Both the position numbers and the translations under genes were made by a program. Source: Nocardiopsis potens DSM 45234 (lineage in GTDB: Bacteria; Actinomycetota; Actinomycetes; Streptosporangiales; Streptosporangiaceae). From it: a DNA stretch of 64,000 bases. The notes under the pieces were generated by a model that was not told the origin of the DNA, ran no database searches, and saw only the letters and a list, made by a program, of their open reading frames with translations. Shown piece after piece: positions 56,750 to 64,000 of this stretch (position 1 is the stretch's first letter; each line of letters opens with the position of its first letter). The stretch lies in the NCBI RefSeq assembly GCF_000341105.1, contig NZ_ANBB01000037.1, positions 1-64,000 of the forward strand, read 5' to 3'.

Positions 56750-57557
56750 CGAGTTCTTCCTTGACCTTCCTGATGAACTCGGCGCTTTGCCGAGGGGACA
56801 TCGCTTCGGCTTGGAGGGCGCCGAAGATCGTCATGCACTGCTGGACCTTACGGCTGTCATCGATGAGAATCTCACCCTGCTGATACTCGGCAGAAGCGAC
56901 CATGGGCTTGTCCGAGAACGAGTACACCCGGAAAGGTCCGGATGCGCCGGGGTGGCAGCCAGGGTTGGGCGGTACGACCTGAAGACGTATCACTTCCTTC
57001 TCTATCAGAGCCAGCACACGTTCCAACTGTGCGGATAGCACTTTGGGGCTGCCGATGATCCTGGTGACGGCACTCGCTTCCAATACCACGTAGATGAGCG
57101 GTGGGGTTTCTTTCTCCAAGATCGCTTGTCGTTGCAGTCGGGACTTGGCCATCTCTTCCAGCTCTGCGGCCGACACCCACGGAGCGGTATCTCGGTTGGC
57201 GGCCTTGATGTAGTCCTTGGTCTGGAAGAGGCCCGGGATCACCTGGCCCTGGTACTCGCGCAGCTCGGTCATCACGGCTTCCAGCTGCTCGACCTCTTCG
57301 TACCACTCCGGCAGCGACGTCGGTGTGTTCGCCGTGTTCCAAGCACGCAGAACTACACCAGAGGTACCGAACAGCTGGTCGAGTTCTCGCGCCCCCTCCT
57401 CCTGGAGTCCGCGGGTGCCGCACTCCCAGGCCGAGATCGTGGAGGGGACGACCTGCATCGCCTTCGCCGTCTGTACTTGGGTGAGTTTCGCGCGCTTGCG
57501 CGCCTTCCTGATCTCGGCCCCGAGACGGCGCCATGCGGGGTTCAGCCTGCGGTCCAT
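56733..57557 (-). CDS. XRE family regulator with DUF5753 domain
   Basis: A 274-residue regulator with an N-terminal XRE helix-turn-helix (about 8-65, AEIRKARKRAKLTQVQTAKA and MQVVPSTISAWECGTRG). A DUF5753 domain (about 90-265) follows, with EWYEEVEQLEAVMTELREYQ, GQVIPGLFQTKDYIKAANRD and ASAEYQQGEILIDDSRKVQQ. With DUF397 it forms the common actinomycete regulator pair. The locus (56510-57700) has visibly lower GC and less biased third positions than its neighbours, suggesting acquisition. ATG 57557 has GGAGGTGGAG upstream. It is divergent from the gene at 57690. Confidence 0.94.
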   Translation of the reverse strand: MDRRLNPAWRRLGAEIRKARKRAKLTQVQTAKAMQVVPSTISAWECGTRGLQEEGARELDQLFGTSGVVLRAWNTANTPTSLPEWYEEVEQLEAVMTELREYQGQVIPGLFQTKDYIKAANRDTAPWVSAAELEEMAKSRLQRQAILEKETPPLIYVVLEASAVTRIIGSPKVLSAQLERVLALIEKEVIRLQVVPPNPGCHPGASGPFRVYSFSDKPMVASAEYQQGEILIDDSRKVQQCMTIFGALQAEAMSPRQSAEFIRKVKEELDDDEG

Positions 57558-57689
57558 GAGGGCTCCACCTCCACCAGAGAACTACCGGCACGACCAGTAG
57601 AGGACGAAGCATTTTCCAAAGTCCACCGAAACGACAAGACTGTGACCTCTTGGTGAGATGTATGGCACTCAGCGTGATCGGTCTTCAGG

Positions 57690-58646
57690 GTGTTGCCACG
57701 GACACACCGATTGGACGTGATCGACGTGGTGACGACCTCTTCCCCGCAGGGCTCCAACGAGTTCGGCCCCCTGCTCCCCGTCCCCTCCGCCCCCGACGAA
57801 GTGGCGCACGGCTACACCGCGATCCAGGTGACCCGGCTGGCCGCCTGGGCCGCCCGGGAATGCAACTGGGTCAACGGCATGGCCATGGAGCACCGCGCGC
57901 TGACCGCCTGGGAGGCGATCTGCGAGCACCTCGCCCTCGCCTCCACCCGCCCCGAGGAGACCGAGCTGATCGCCACCGGCTGGAAGGCGATGAAGTCCGA
58001 GCACTACCAGGACCTCAAGTCCCACGGCTGGGGCGGCCAGAACAAGAAGCTCATCTCCCGCGCCTTCCTGCGCTACTGGACCGACCACTCCGCACCCACC
58101 CGCAGCCCGGAGGACGCGATCGTGGACCGGATCGCGCTGGCCCAGATCTGGGCGGCGCTCCGCCCACGGCACCGAGACGTGCTCACCGCGCTGGCCGTCC
58201 ACGACGACCGGCGCGCCGCCGAGCGGTCGCTCGGCATGGACCCCGTGACCTTCGCCCGCGCGCTGGGGCGGGCCCGGCGAGCCTTCTACGCGCTCTGGCA
58301 CGAGCACGAGACCCCGTCCAAGATGTGGGGCTACGACCGCCCCGGCGCCCAGCACCAGAACGTCATGTACCTGGTCCGGCTCCGCAAGCGCAAGGCCGCG
58401 CAGCGCAGGGCCGAGTCCCGCCCGCGCGGCCGGATCGGCCGCCCGCCCAAGGACATCGGGATCTCGGCCCGGGGGCTGCTGGAGCGCTGGGAGGCGGGGG
58501 AGTCCTACTCCGGGCTGGCCCGCGCCTTCGGCGTCAGCAAGGAGATGATCCGCGACCGGATCCTCCGAGCTGAGGCCGAGCGGGCAGAGATAGAGCGAGC
58601 GCAGACGGAGCGGACGCAGACGGAACGGGTCGGAGTCCCGGCCTGA
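57690..58646 (+). CDS. Putative DNA-binding protein divergent from the XRE gene
   Basis: A protein of about 318 residues with no family I can name with certainty. A central part (about 145-205, AIVDRIALAQIWAALRPRHR DVLTALAVHDDRR) resembles sigma-70 region 4 in composition. A second possible helix-turn-helix lies near the C terminus (about 262-300, GLLERWEAGESYSGLARAFG VSKEMIRDRIL), preceded by an AT-hook-like RPRGRIGRPPKD. The tail is Glu/Arg-rich repeats (AEIERAQTERTQTERV). So it probably binds DNA. The start is uncertain: GTG 57690 is taken, and nearby GTG codons around 57717-57728 are alternatives. It is followed directly by the repeat array at 58681. Confidence 0.65.
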   Translation: MLPRTHRLDVIDVVTTSSPQGSNEFGPLLPVPSAPDEVAHGYTAIQVTRLAAWAARECNWVNGMAMEHRALTAWEAICEHLALASTRPEETELIATGWKAMKSEHYQDLKSHGWGGQNKKLISRAFLRYWTDHSAPTRSPEDAIVDRIALAQIWAALRPRHRDVLTALAVHDDRRAAERSLGMDPVTFARALGRARRAFYALWHEHETPSKMWGYDRPGAQHQNVMYLVRLRKRKAAQRRAESRPRGRIGRPPKDIGISARGLLERWEAGESYSGLARAFGVSKEMIRDRILRAEAERAEIERAQTERTQTERVGVPA

Positions 58647-58680
58647 GAGAGTGTCGGGGGCGCGGCCGGCTCCACACGCT

Positions 58681-59095
58681 GACGCGCCCCACGGGGCGGG
58701 GTTCAAGCAGCGGCGACGGCAGAGGCAGGGGCGGGGCGGAGGCGGCCGCCCGGGCGCGGCGCCTCGCGTGGCGAGGGTTCAAGCAGGCGGCGAGGGCGGG
58801 AGGGGGACCGGCCGGTCGGTTAGGCGCGGCGCCCCACGGAGTACAGGTTCAGGCAGGCGGCAACGGCGCTGGCAGGGCCGGGGCGGAGGCGGTCGCCCGG
58901 GCGCGGCGCTCCGCGAAGCGAAGGTCAAAGCGGGCGGCGAAGGCAGCGGTGGGGACCGGCCGGTCGGTTCGGTGCGGCGCCCCGCAGAGCGAAGGTCAAG
59001 ACGGGCGACGGCGGCGGTAGGGGCGGGGCGAGGGTGGTCGCCCGGGTGTCGGGCCCCACGGGGTCGGGGCTCAAGCGGGCGGCGAGGGCGGGAGT
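58681..59095. repeat. Tandem repeat array, locus 3 left arm
   Basis: Six units; the GTTC/GTCA/GCTC landmark falls at 58701, 58777, 58847, 58924, 58994 and 59069, so spacing alternates 76, 70, 77, 70, 75. Core example: CGCCCCACGGGGCGGGGTTC. The alternating spacers are the same two types as at locus 2, and orientation matches the locus 2 left arm. The open frame across it (58651-59256) is compositional and not called a gene. Confidence 0.88.
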
Positions 59096-59165
59096 GGGCG
59101 GGGCGGCGTGTGCTCCCAGCGAGGGGAGCCGGCCCGCCTGCCCGCGCCCGGCAGGGGCCCTTATC

Positions 59166-59259
59166 CCTATATGCCTGGTTTGCAGCGAGGAACGGGCGGG
59201 GGTGGGGGCGCCCTGCGTACTGCGAGAGCACCCCGATTACATCTACCAGCGAGTAGTAA
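59166..59259. other. Conserved core module of repeat locus 3
   Basis: CCTATATG at 59166-59173 and ACCAGCGAGTAGTAA at 59245-59259, 79 bases apart, matching locus 2 (78 bases). The flanks also align (CCAGCG before the module, CAGAGTGGCCAACC after it). On the minus strand the second block reads YYSLVDVI, but an in-frame TGA occurs nine codons upstream (about 59285), so no intact gene is called. Confidence 0.7.
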
Positions 59260-59639
59260 GCTCCGAGGCCCCCACCACCCCCTCATCGGTTACCCAGAGT
59301 GGCCAACCGAGGGGACGAATACGACATCCCGCCCCACGCCATCCCTCCCCGGGTTCCGGCCCCCTGCATCCCGGCCTTGCGGGTGGCTCGAACCCCCGAT
59401 CACCGGCCCGATCGGGGTCATTCGGGCCTCTAGGGGCCTGTTCCGGGCCGGGATGCGCGCCCGGGAATCACCGGGGTGCTCTCGCGGTGCGCAGGGCGCC
59501 CCTCCTCGCCATCACCCTGTGTATTTGCCAAGGTCAGATAGGGGTAGCGGTTTCAAGGGCGGTCGGCCCCGGCGCCCGGGCGACGCGGGAACGGCGAACC
59601 CGCCACCCCACCTTGCCCCGACCGCCCCCACCCGCTCTG
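59260..59639. other. Unique stretch between core and right arm of locus 3
   Basis: 380 bp without a supported gene. It contains a CCCCGATC/GATCGGGG stem (about 59393-59419) next to GGCTCGAACC, which superficially resembles the T-arm of a tRNA read on the minus strand. No full cloverleaf can be built. Locus 2 lacks this stretch, so it may be an insertion or a lost part there. Confidence 0.5.
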
Positions 59640-60180
59640 CCGCACCGGACCGACCAGCCGGCACGCTCTCCCGCCCTTGCCGCCCGCTTGAGCCCCGGCC
59701 CCGTGGAGCGCCGCGCCCGGGCGACCACCTGCGCCCCGCCCCTACCGCTGCCGTCGCCGCCTGCCTGAACCCCGACCCCGTGGGGCGCTGCACCGGACCG
59801 ACCAGCCGGTGCCCACCACTGCCCTCGCCGCCCGTCTCGACCTTCGCTCTTCGGAGCGCCGCGCTCGGGCGACCGCCTGCGCCCCGCCCCTACCTTCGCC
59901 GTCGCCGCCGGCCTGAGCCTTCGCTCCGTGGGACGCCGCGCCCGACCGACCAGCCGGTCCCCCTCCCCGCCGTCGCTGCCTGCTTGAACCCTCGCCCCGT
60001 GGGGCCCGCGCTCGGGCGATCGCCTTCGCCTCGCCCCTGCCGCTGCCGTCGCTGCCTGTTTGGGCCTTCGCTTCGCGGGGCGCCGCGCCTAACCGACTGG
60101 CCGGTTCCTCTTCCTGCCCTCGCTGCCAGCCTGAACCGCCACCCCGTGGGGCCCGCGCTCGGCCAAGACGCTCGGCCAAG
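59640..60180. repeat. Tandem repeat array, locus 3 right arm (inverted)
   Basis: Seven units in reverse orientation to 58681-59095, the GTGG landmark (or its equivalent) falling at 59703, 59780, 59851, 59928, 59999, 60075 and 60146: spacing 77, 71, 77, 71, 76, 71. The strict alternation shows a 148-bp higher-order unit. Between the array and pgl (60181-60312) only a GC-rich stretch is seen. Confidence 0.9.
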
Positions 60181-60312
60181 ACGTCCAGCCGAAAGGCCGC
60201 CGGGAAACGCGCCGCGCCGCCTCGGAGGGGTCCGGGGCGGCGCGGGGCGGGTATCGGGAACAGGGGCCGGGGGCGGTGGTGCCGCCTTCGGGCCTCTATT
60301 CAGAGCGGTCCT

Positions 60313-61095
60313 CTAGAGCAGACCTGGGCCGGTGAGGTCCTCCGGGAGGCGGGAGGCGGCCGCGCGGTCCAGGAGGAACAGGGTGCGGGAGCGTCCCCGG
60401 GCGCCTGCGGCGGGGACCTGGACCGGGCCCGCCTCCGGGTCCAGGGCCAGGCGGACCGCCTCCGCCTTGGCCCCGCCCGAGGCCAGCAGCCACACCTCGG
60501 CGGCGGAGCGGATCGTCGGCAGGGTCAGCGAGACCCGGGTGGGCGGCGGCTTCGGCGCGCCGTGCACCGCCACCACGCTCCGCTCCTCCTCGTACAGCGC
60601 CGGCTGCTCGGGGAAGAGCGAGGCCACGTGGGTGTCCGGCCCCACCCCCAGCAGGCACACGTCGAACGCGGGCTCGCCCGGGCGGGCGGCGGCGCGCAGC
60701 GCCTCGGCGTAGCGCTCCGCCCCGGCCTCCGGGGAGTCGCCGCCCGGGCCGTCCGGGCCTCCCGGGGCGGGCATCGCGTGCACCCGCGCCGGCTCCAGCC
60801 CCACCCCGTCCAGCAGCGCCTCGCGGGCCTGGGTCTCGTTCCGCTCCGGGTCGCCGGCGGGCAGGTAGCGCTCGTCCCCCCACCACACGTCCAGCGCGCC
60901 CCAGTCCACCGCGTCCCGGGCCGGCGCCTTCGCCAGCTCGGCCAGGACCGCGATGCCGATGCCGCCGCCGGTCAGCACGATCGACGCCGAGCCGCGTGCG
61001 GCCTGCGCGTCCACCAGGCGGGTCACGATCCGGGCCGCGGCGGCCTTGGCCAGCAGCCCGGCATCGGGGTGGACGATCACGGCGGGTGCGCTCAC
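60313..61095 (-). CDS. pgl: 6-phosphogluconolactonase
   Basis: A 260-residue enzyme of the oxidative pentose phosphate pathway, hydrolysing 6-phosphogluconolactone. Motifs: SIVLTGGGIGIAVLAELAKA (about 37-56), LDVWWGDERYLPAGDPERNE (about 67-86) and CLLGVGPDTHVASLFPEQPA (about 144-163), with VSLTLPTIRSAAEVWLLASG near the end. GTG 61095 has GGAGG 10 bases upstream; the frame is open further but overlaps opcA. It is coupled to opcA by a 4-bp overlap and is last in the leftward pgi-zwf-opcA-pgl operon, running toward the repeat locus. Confidence 0.96.
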   Translation of the reverse strand: MSAPAVIVHPDAGLLAKAAAARIVTRLVDAQAARGSASIVLTGGGIGIAVLAELAKAPARDAVDWGALDVWWGDERYLPAGDPERNETQAREALLDGVGLEPARVHAMPAPGGPDGPGGDSPEAGAERYAEALRAAARPGEPAFDVCLLGVGPDTHVASLFPEQPALYEEERSVVAVHGAPKPPPTRVSLTLPTIRSAAEVWLLASGGAKAEAVRLALDPEAGPVQVPAAGARGRSRTLFLLDRAAASRLPEDLTGPGLL

Positions 61096-62033
61096 CGGCG
61101 CGCCTCCTCTGCTCCCAGGGTGCCGCCCTCGACCAGCCCGGCCAGGTGGGCGGCGGTCCTCTCGTACATCTCGTCGGGGTCCAGCCGGCGCAGCTCCTCG
61201 GAGAGCGCCTCGGCGGCGCGCCGCCGGGCCAGCGCCACCACCTGGTCCGGCTGGCCCGGGCGGGACAGCGTCGCCACCCGGCCGTCCATCCGGTGCAGGG
61301 TGATGTCCCCGGCGTCGCTGGTGAGCCGGACCGCGGTGATGCCGGGGCCGTTGGAGGCCGACCGCCGCACCGGGACGTCCAGCTGCCGGGAGAGCCAGGC
61401 GGCGAGCAGCTCGGCGCTGGGGTAGTGCGGCTCCGCGGTGACCTCGGCGCCGGTCACCCAGCCCGGCGGGTGGTCCATGGCGCTGGCCAGCATCGACCGC
61501 CACGGGGTGAGCCGGGTCCAGGTCAGGTCGGTGTCCCCGGGCCGGTAGGCGCGGACCCGGGCGAGCAGGTCCTCCAGCGGGTCGCCGGCGCGCAGCGCGT
61601 CGGTGATCCGCCGGTGCGCCAGCCGGCCGACCGGGTCGGCCGACGGGTCGCGCGGGCCGGGGCCGGGCCACCACGCCACCACCGGGGCGTCCGGCACCAG
61701 CAGCGGGGTGATCACCGAGTCGGCGTGCTCGCCCAGCGGCCCGTAGAGCCGCAGCAGCAGCGCCTCGCCGGGCCCGGAGGTGCCCGGGCGGCGGATCTCT
61801 GCGTCGATCGCCGGCTCGGCCCCGGGGTCGCGCCGGATCAGCGCGATGATCCGGGACGGGTGCTCCCGGCCGGCCTCGGTGGCGGCGCGCACCGCGTCGT
61901 AGTGGTCCGCCTCGTCGGTCACCACCACCAGGGTGAGCACCATGTTCATCGCGCCGCCGCCGATGCTCAGCCGCTCGGCGGAGAGCGCCTCGGCGACCTG
62001 GGCGGTGTCGGTGCGCGGCAGGTACAGCGTCAT
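61092..62033 (-). CDS. opcA: Glucose-6-phosphate dehydrogenase assembly protein OpcA
   Basis: A 313-residue actinobacterial/cyanobacterial protein that assembles or activates glucose-6-phosphate dehydrogenase and makes it redox-responsive. Typical stretches: MNMVLTLVVVTDEADHYDAV (about 29-48), HPSRIIALIRRDP, LLVPDAPVVAWWPGPGP (about 112) and DLTWTRLTPWRSMLASAMDH (about 167-186). Length is typical. ATG 62033 has AAGGACC upstream. It lies 28 bp after zwf and overlaps pgl by 4 bp; the gene order zwf-opcA-pgl is conserved in Mycobacterium and Streptomyces. Confidence 0.96.
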   Translation of the reverse strand: MTLYLPRTDTAQVAEALSAERLSIGGGAMNMVLTLVVVTDEADHYDAVRAATEAGREHPSRIIALIRRDPGAEPAIDAEIRRPGTSGPGEALLLRLYGPLGEHADSVITPLLVPDAPVVAWWPGPGPRDPSADPVGRLAHRRITDALRAGDPLEDLLARVRAYRPGDTDLTWTRLTPWRSMLASAMDHPPGWVTGAEVTAEPHYPSAELLAAWLSRQLDVPVRRSASNGPGITAVRLTSDAGDITLHRMDGRVATLSRPGQPDQVVALARRRAAEALSEELRRLDPDEMYERTAAHLAGLVEGGTLGAEEARR

Positions 62034-62061
62034 CGCCGGTCCTTCCGGTCGTCGTTCCCGG

Positions 62062-63606
62062 TCACGGGCGCCTCCACTGGCGCCCCTCGCGGGCCAGCAT
62101 GGCGTCGGCGGAGGCCGGGCCCCACTCGCCGGAGCGGTACTGCTCGGGCTGCCCGGACTCGGCCCAGTGCCGCTCCACCGGGTCCAGGATCTCCCAGGAC
62201 AGCTCCACCTCCCGCTGGCGCGGGAAGAGCGGCGGGTCGCCGATGAGCACGTCCAGGATGAGCCGCTCGTAGGCCTCCGGGCTGGCCTCGGTGAAGGACT
62301 GGCCGTAGGCGAAGTCCATGGTCACGTCGCGGACCTCCATGGCCGCGCCGGGCACCTTCGAGCCGAACCGCATGGTGACGCCCTCGTCCGGCTGGATCCG
62401 CAGCACCAGCGCGTTCTGCCCCATGTCCTCGGTGTCGGTCTGGCTGAACACCTGGTTGGGGGTGCGCCGGAAGACCAGCGCCACCTCGGTGACCCGGCGG
62501 CCCAGCCGCTTGCCGGTGCGCAGGTAGAACGGGACCCCGGCCCAGCGGCGGGTGTTGACCTCCAGCCGCAGTGCCGCGTAGGTCTCGGTGACCGACTCCG
62601 CGGGGATGCCCTTCTCCTGCAGGTAGCCGCAGACCTCGGCGCCGCCCTGCCAGCCCGCGGCGTACTGGCCGCGGGCGGTCCCGGTGGACAGGTCCTCGGG
62701 CAGCCGCACCGCGGAGAGCACCTTCTCCTTCTCGGTGCGGATGGCGTCGGCGGTGAAGGAGACCGGCTCCTCCATCGCCACCAGCGCGAGCAGCTGCAGC
62801 AGGTGGTTCTGGATCACGTCGCGGGCGGCGCCGATGCCGTCGTAGTACCCGGCGCGCCCGCCCACCCCTATGTCCTCGGCCATGGTGATCTGCACGTGGT
62901 CGACGAGGGTGCGGTTCCACAGCGGCTCGAACAGGGCGTTGGCGAACCGCAGCGCCATGATGTTCTGGACGGTCTCCTTGCCCAGGTAGTGGTCGATGCG
63001 GAAGACCGAGTGCGGCGGGAAGACCTCGTCCACCACCGCGTTGAGCTCCTGGGCGCTGTGCAGGTCGTGGCCGAACGGCTTCTCGATCACCACCCGGCGC
63101 CAGGCGCCGTCGGCGGAGGACGCCAGGTCGGACCGCTTGAGCTGCTTGACCACGCTGGGGAAGAGCGCGGGCGGCAGCGACAGGTAGAAGGCGTAGTTGC
63201 CGCCGGTGCCGCGGTCGGCGTCGAGGCTGCGCACCGTGCGGGCCAGCTCGTCGAATGCCTCGTCGTCGTCGAGCTCGCCCTGGACGAACCGCATGCCCTC
63301 GCTGAGCTGGCGCCACACGTCCTCGCGGAACGGGGTGCGGGCGTGCTCGCGCACCGCGTCGTAGGCGACCTTCGCGAAGTCCTGGTCCGCCCAGTCCCGC
63401 CGGGCGAACCCGACCAGGCCGAAGCCGGGCGGCAGCAGGCCGCGGTTGGCCAGGTCGTAGATGGCCGGCAGCAGCTTCTTCCGGGCCAGGTCGCCGGTGA
63501 CCCCGAAGAGCACCAGCACGCTCGGCCCGGCGATCCGCGGCAGCCGCCGGTCCAGTTCGCTGCGGAGCGGGTTCGGGGTCGCCCCCGGCATCGCCGGTTC
63601 CTTCAC
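62062..63606 (-). CDS. zwf: Glucose-6-phosphate 1-dehydrogenase
   Basis: A 514-residue enzyme oxidising glucose-6-phosphate with NADP+ (possibly also NAD+). The nucleotide fold begins [20 protein letters not shown] (about 31-50). The substrate site is [20 protein letters not shown] (about 197-216), with the catalytic His in it, and [15 protein letters not shown] is also present. Length and C terminus ([20 protein letters not shown]) are complete. GTG 63606 has GGAAGGAG 8 bases upstream and overlaps the upstream gene by 4 bp; ATG 63591 is an alternative. Confidence 0.98.
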   Translation of the reverse strand: MKEPAMPGATPNPLRSELDRRLPRIAGPSVLVLFGVTGDLARKKLLPAIYDLANRGLLPPGFGLVGFARRDWADQDFAKVAYDAVREHARTPFREDVWRQLSEGMRFVQGELDDDEAFDELARTVRSLDADRGTGGNYAFYLSLPPALFPSVVKQLKRSDLASSADGAWRRVVIEKPFGHDLHSAQELNAVVDEVFPPHSVFRIDHYLGKETVQNIMALRFANALFEPLWNRTLVDHVQITMAEDIGVGGRAGYYDGIGAARDVIQNHLLQLLALVAMEEPVSFTADAIRTEKEKVLSAVRLPEDLSTGTARGQYAAGWQGGAEVCGYLQEKGIPAESVTETYAALRLEVNTRRWAGVPFYLRTGKRLGRRVTEVALVFRRTPNQVFSQTDTEDMGQNALVLRIQPDEGVTMRFGSKVPGAAMEVRDVTMDFAYGQSFTEASPEAYERLILDVLIGDPPLFPRQREVELSWEILDPVERHWAESGQPEQYRSGEWGPASADAMLAREGRQWRRP

Positions 63607-64000
63607 CGGGACACTCCTTCCAGGGAGCCGGCCGCCCGGCGCAGCTGCTCGATGCCGGCGGCGCGGTCGGTCAGGTGCAGGCGCACGGCGGGGCGGCCGC
63701 GCGAGTCCAGGGCCCCGAAGTCGCCCAGCGCCTGGGCGAGCTGGAGCCGGGCCAGCCCGTAGGGGCGGCCGGGGATCTCCAGGTCCTCCGCGGAGTCCGC
63801 GGTGATCTGCAGGAACACCCCGGCGGCCGGGCCGCCCTTGTGGTACTGGCCGGTGGAGTGCAGGAACCGCGGCCCCCAGCCGAAGGTGACCTGCCCCGGG
63901 CCGGCGGCGGCCAGCCCGGCGCGCAGGCCCGCCGCGGGGGCGTCGCCCACCCGGTCCAGGTAGGCCATGACGGCGAGGTAGCCGCCCTCGGGGACCGCGC
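63603..64000 (-). CDS. pgi: Glucose-6-phosphate isomerase, C-terminal part (cut by right edge)
   Basis: The C-terminal 132 codons of a gene continuing beyond the right edge. It contains [20 protein letters not shown] followed by [20 protein letters not shown], a stretch characteristic of the actinobacterial phosphoglucose isomerases encoded between tal and zwf, and ends in [20 protein letters not shown]. The usual upstream neighbours in this operon are tkt and tal, outside the window. The start is not visible; ATG 63968 is internal, as coding clearly continues ([14 protein letters not shown]). The stop overlaps zwf by 4 bp. Confidence 0.88.
   Translation of the reverse strand, partial: AVPEGGYLAVMAYLDRVGDAPAAGLRAGLAAAGPGQVTFGWGPRFLHSTGQYHKGGPAAGVFLQITADSAEDLEIPGRPYGLARLQLAQALGDFGALDSRGRPAVRLHLTDRAAGIEQLRRAAGSLEGVSR

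Noticed and set aside
58681..59095. CRISPR array
   Set aside because: No identical direct repeat of 23-47 bases with unique spacers. The units are diverged throughout, both spacer types recur at other loci and no cas gene is present.
59370..59480. tRNA or tRNA remnant on the minus strand near GGCTCGAACC
   Set aside because: A T-arm-like stretch and a hairpin are present, but the T-stem has mismatches and no acceptor or D arm can be paired. A covariance-model tRNA scan would settle it.

Overview
The window looks like the chromosome of a high-GC actinomycete, most likely a member of the Nocardiopsaceae or a close relative. The reasons are the very GC-rich third codon positions, frequent GTG starts, whiA, rbpA, steA/steB, opcA, an XRE (DUF5753) plus DUF397 pair, and gene orders shared with Mycobacterium and Streptomyces. 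No rRNA gene, convincing tRNA, transposase, integrase or CRISPR array is visible. The placement is an inference from gene content, not from a search.

Layout. 1-340: the edge of a tandem repeat array. 405-10997: mostly housekeeping and stress genes: a membrane Ser/Thr kinase, NhaA, a Nudix hydrolase, a double GNAT protein, an MBL hydrolase, a short SSB, a HAD-IIA phosphatase, DUF1015, an SCP2 protein, a charged Lys/Ala/Pro/Glu-rich protein and a 57-residue protein. 11726-21354: the conserved tlyA-nadK-recN block followed by an envelope block (steA, steB, a short MraY/WecA-like membrane protein, a MurJ-like flippase, a GT4 glycosyltransferase). 21389-27984: terC under a yybP-ykoY (manganese) riboswitch, uvrA behind a LexA box, an RDD protein, a Rieske protein and an MscS channel. 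28138-37975: uvrC-rapZ-yvcK-(DUF488)-whiA, then gap-pgk-tpiA-secG-rbpA.

38026-60312 is a more mosaic stretch lying between rbpA and the pgl-opcA-zwf-pgi block (60313 to the right edge, transcribed leftward). It carries IclR and LysR regulators and a complete five-step histidine utilisation route: hutH, hutU, hutF, hutI and an M20 amidohydrolase in the place of HutG. It also carries an ACT-GNAT fusion, a DoxX protein, a DUF485-symporter pair, a FrnE-type DsbA protein, a phosphoesterase, an APH-family kinase and a lower-GC XRE/DUF397 locus.

The least explained signal is non-coding. Three loci (1-340, 44880-45580, 58681-60180) hold tandem arrays whose units alternate between about 71 and 77 bp, a higher-order repeat of about 148 bp. 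At the two complete loci the arrays point in opposite directions around a core that shares CCTATATG and ACCAGCGAGTAGTAA at almost the same spacing. A second family of long hairpins with a shared outer end (CGNTGATCTYGGMG) sits at 4067, 38026 and 54788. Both deserve a genome-wide look.
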